This document shows positions 63,356 through 64,000 of a stretch of DNA of 64,000 bases, in pieces. The DNA comes from Rhodoferax fermentans (GTDB taxonomy: Bacteria > Pseudomonadota > Gammaproteobacteria > Burkholderiales > Burkholderiaceae_C). Each line of letters starts with the position of its first letter. The first letter of the stretch is position 1. The notes under the pieces are model-generated. The model was given only the letters and a program-made list of their open reading frames with translations. It made no database searches and was not told the origin of the DNA. The stretch covers positions 186,001 to 250,000 of the forward strand of contig NZ_MTJN01000002.1 in NCBI RefSeq assembly GCF_002017865.1, read 5' to 3'. A program made the translations under genes and the position numbers.

Positions 63356-64000
63356 TCCATCCCCCAAAGCTTCGTACAGGAACTGCTGGCCCGCGCCGAC
63401 GTGGTCGAGATCGTCGGGCGTTATGTGCCACTCAAGAAGGGCGGCGCCAATTTCATGGGGCTATGCCCGTTTCACAGCGAAAAATCGCCGTCTTTCTCGG
63501 TCAGCCCGACCAAACAGTTCTACCACTGCTTTGGCTGCGGCAAAACCGGCAACGCCATCGGTTTTCTGATGGAGCACGCGGGCATGAGTTTTGTGGAAGC
63601 CGTGCAGGACCTGGCCCAGCAATTTGGCATGCAGGTGCCCGAAGACGACGCCAGCCCGCAGGACCGCGCCCGCGCTGCCGAACAACGGCAAAAACAGCAC
63701 ACCTTGAACGATGTGCTCGAGAAAGCCTGCAAGGCCTACCAAAAACACCTCAAGGCGTCACCGCGCGCGATCAGCTATTTCAAAGGTCGTGGTCTGTCAG
63801 GCACCGTGGCCAAACAGTTTGGCCTGGGGTATGCCCCTGAGGGCTGGCGCAGCCTGGCCAGCGTGTTCCCGAACTACGACGACCCGCTGCTGGTGGAAAG
63901 CGGCTTGGTGATCCTCAACGAAGAAGACGGTGGTGAAGCCAAACGTTACGACCGCTTTCGTGACCGGGTCATGTTCCCGATCCGCAACATCAAAGGAGAA
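63353..64000 (+). CDS. dnaG: DNA primase, N-terminal part
   Basis: 216 residues are visible before the window ends. DnaG makes RNA primers for the replication fork. It opens MSIPQSFVQELLARADVVEI, followed by the zinc-binding domain with GLCPFHSEKSPSFSVSP and YHCFGCGKTGNAIGFLMEHA (ligands Cys, His, Cys, Cys). The start of the RNA polymerase domain follows (SYFKGRGLSGTVAKQFGLGY, YDRFRDRVMFPIRNIKGE). Complete proteins are about 600 residues. No Shine-Dalgarno sequence precedes the ATG. Confidence 0.96.
   Translation, partial: MSIPQSFVQELLARADVVEIVGRYVPLKKGGANFMGLCPFHSEKSPSFSVSPTKQFYHCFGCGKTGNAIGFLMEHAGMSFVEAVQDLAQQFGMQVPEDDASPQDRARAAEQRQKQHTLNDVLEKACKAYQKHLKASPRAISYFKGRGLSGTVAKQFGLGYAPEGWRSLASVFPNYDDPLLVESGLVILNEEDGGEAKRYDRFRDRVMFPIRNIKGE

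Overview
The window is a stretch of betaproteobacterial chromosome. The evidence points to order Burkholderiales, family Comamonadaceae, something close to Rhodoferax, Polaromonas or Acidovorax. I infer this from protein flavour, gene order (rpsB-tsf-pyrH-frr-uppS-cdsA-dxr-rseP-bamA-skp-lpxD-fabZ-lpxA-lpxB-rnhB in one run), the polyhydroxyalkanoate genes phaR and phaP, and a short dispersed repeat containing AAGGGCTAG of a type I recall from Comamonadaceae genomes. No database search was possible. Almost everything is core housekeeping sequence; there is no prophage, CRISPR array or integrative element.

Layout. 1-684: decayed end of an IS5-type insertion sequence. 681-6845 (minus): a small ORF, a membrane protein, a GNAT acetyltransferase, glmM, folP, ftsH and rlmE. 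6873-7346 (plus): a YhbY-type RNA-binding protein. 7423-13805 (minus): a DUF4149 protein, greA, carB, a LeuE-type exporter and carA. 13981-29137 (minus): a 15-kb run covering 23S/tRNA methylation, RNase HII, lipid A synthesis, outer membrane assembly, isoprenoid and phospholipid synthesis, ribosome recycling and translation. 29411-32645 (plus): HDOD protein, metallo-beta-lactamase-fold hydrolase and NAD(P)HX repair enzyme. 32753-37063 (minus): ppiD, tRNA-Val(UAC), HU, a nitroreductase and a histone-deacetylase-fold protein. 37258-37809 (plus): phasin. 38102-41950 (minus): clpA, clpS, dusC. 42079-47717: SRPBCC protein, DUF808 protein, a ketoacyl-ACP synthase III, GNAT, hydrolase, LysE exporter and a membrane protein. 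48068-53090 (minus): an arsenic operon, arsR-arsD-arsA-arsC-acr3-arsC plus an unknown secreted protein. 53309-56841 (plus): TauE/SafE transporter, glutathione transferase and hybrid histidine kinase. 56885-62434 (minus except tRNA-Leu): SDR, rnr, rimO, phaR and tRNA-Val(GAC). 62565-64000 (plus): SDR and the start of dnaG.

Main points of interest. (1) The phasin promoter (TTGTCA-16-TATAAT) is flanked by two 15-bp near-palindromes, TGCTGCA-N-TGCAACA. Each carries an ACCTAAAT tag and the two composites are inverted relative to each other. PhaR, the obvious candidate binder, is encoded 24 kb away in the same window. (2) Ten copies of a roughly 50-bp repeat are scattered through the window. Four lie inside conserved genes (dxr, lpxB, a TrmH-type methylase, a DUF4149 gene) and one supplies the stop codon of rnr. 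(3) The ars operon has a clean 8-1-8 palindromic operator, two unrelated arsenate reductases, and ArsA/ArsD paired with Acr3 rather than ArsB. (4) A degradative SDR gene has a nested TTGACGT/ACGTCAA operator. (5) Several genes have a -10-like box exactly 6 nt before an ATG with no Shine-Dalgarno sequence, suggesting leaderless mRNAs. (6) Two intrinsic-terminator-like hairpins run almost directly into start codons (folP and a GNAT gene). I found no wholly new multi-gene system. The regulatory and repeat observations are the best leads.
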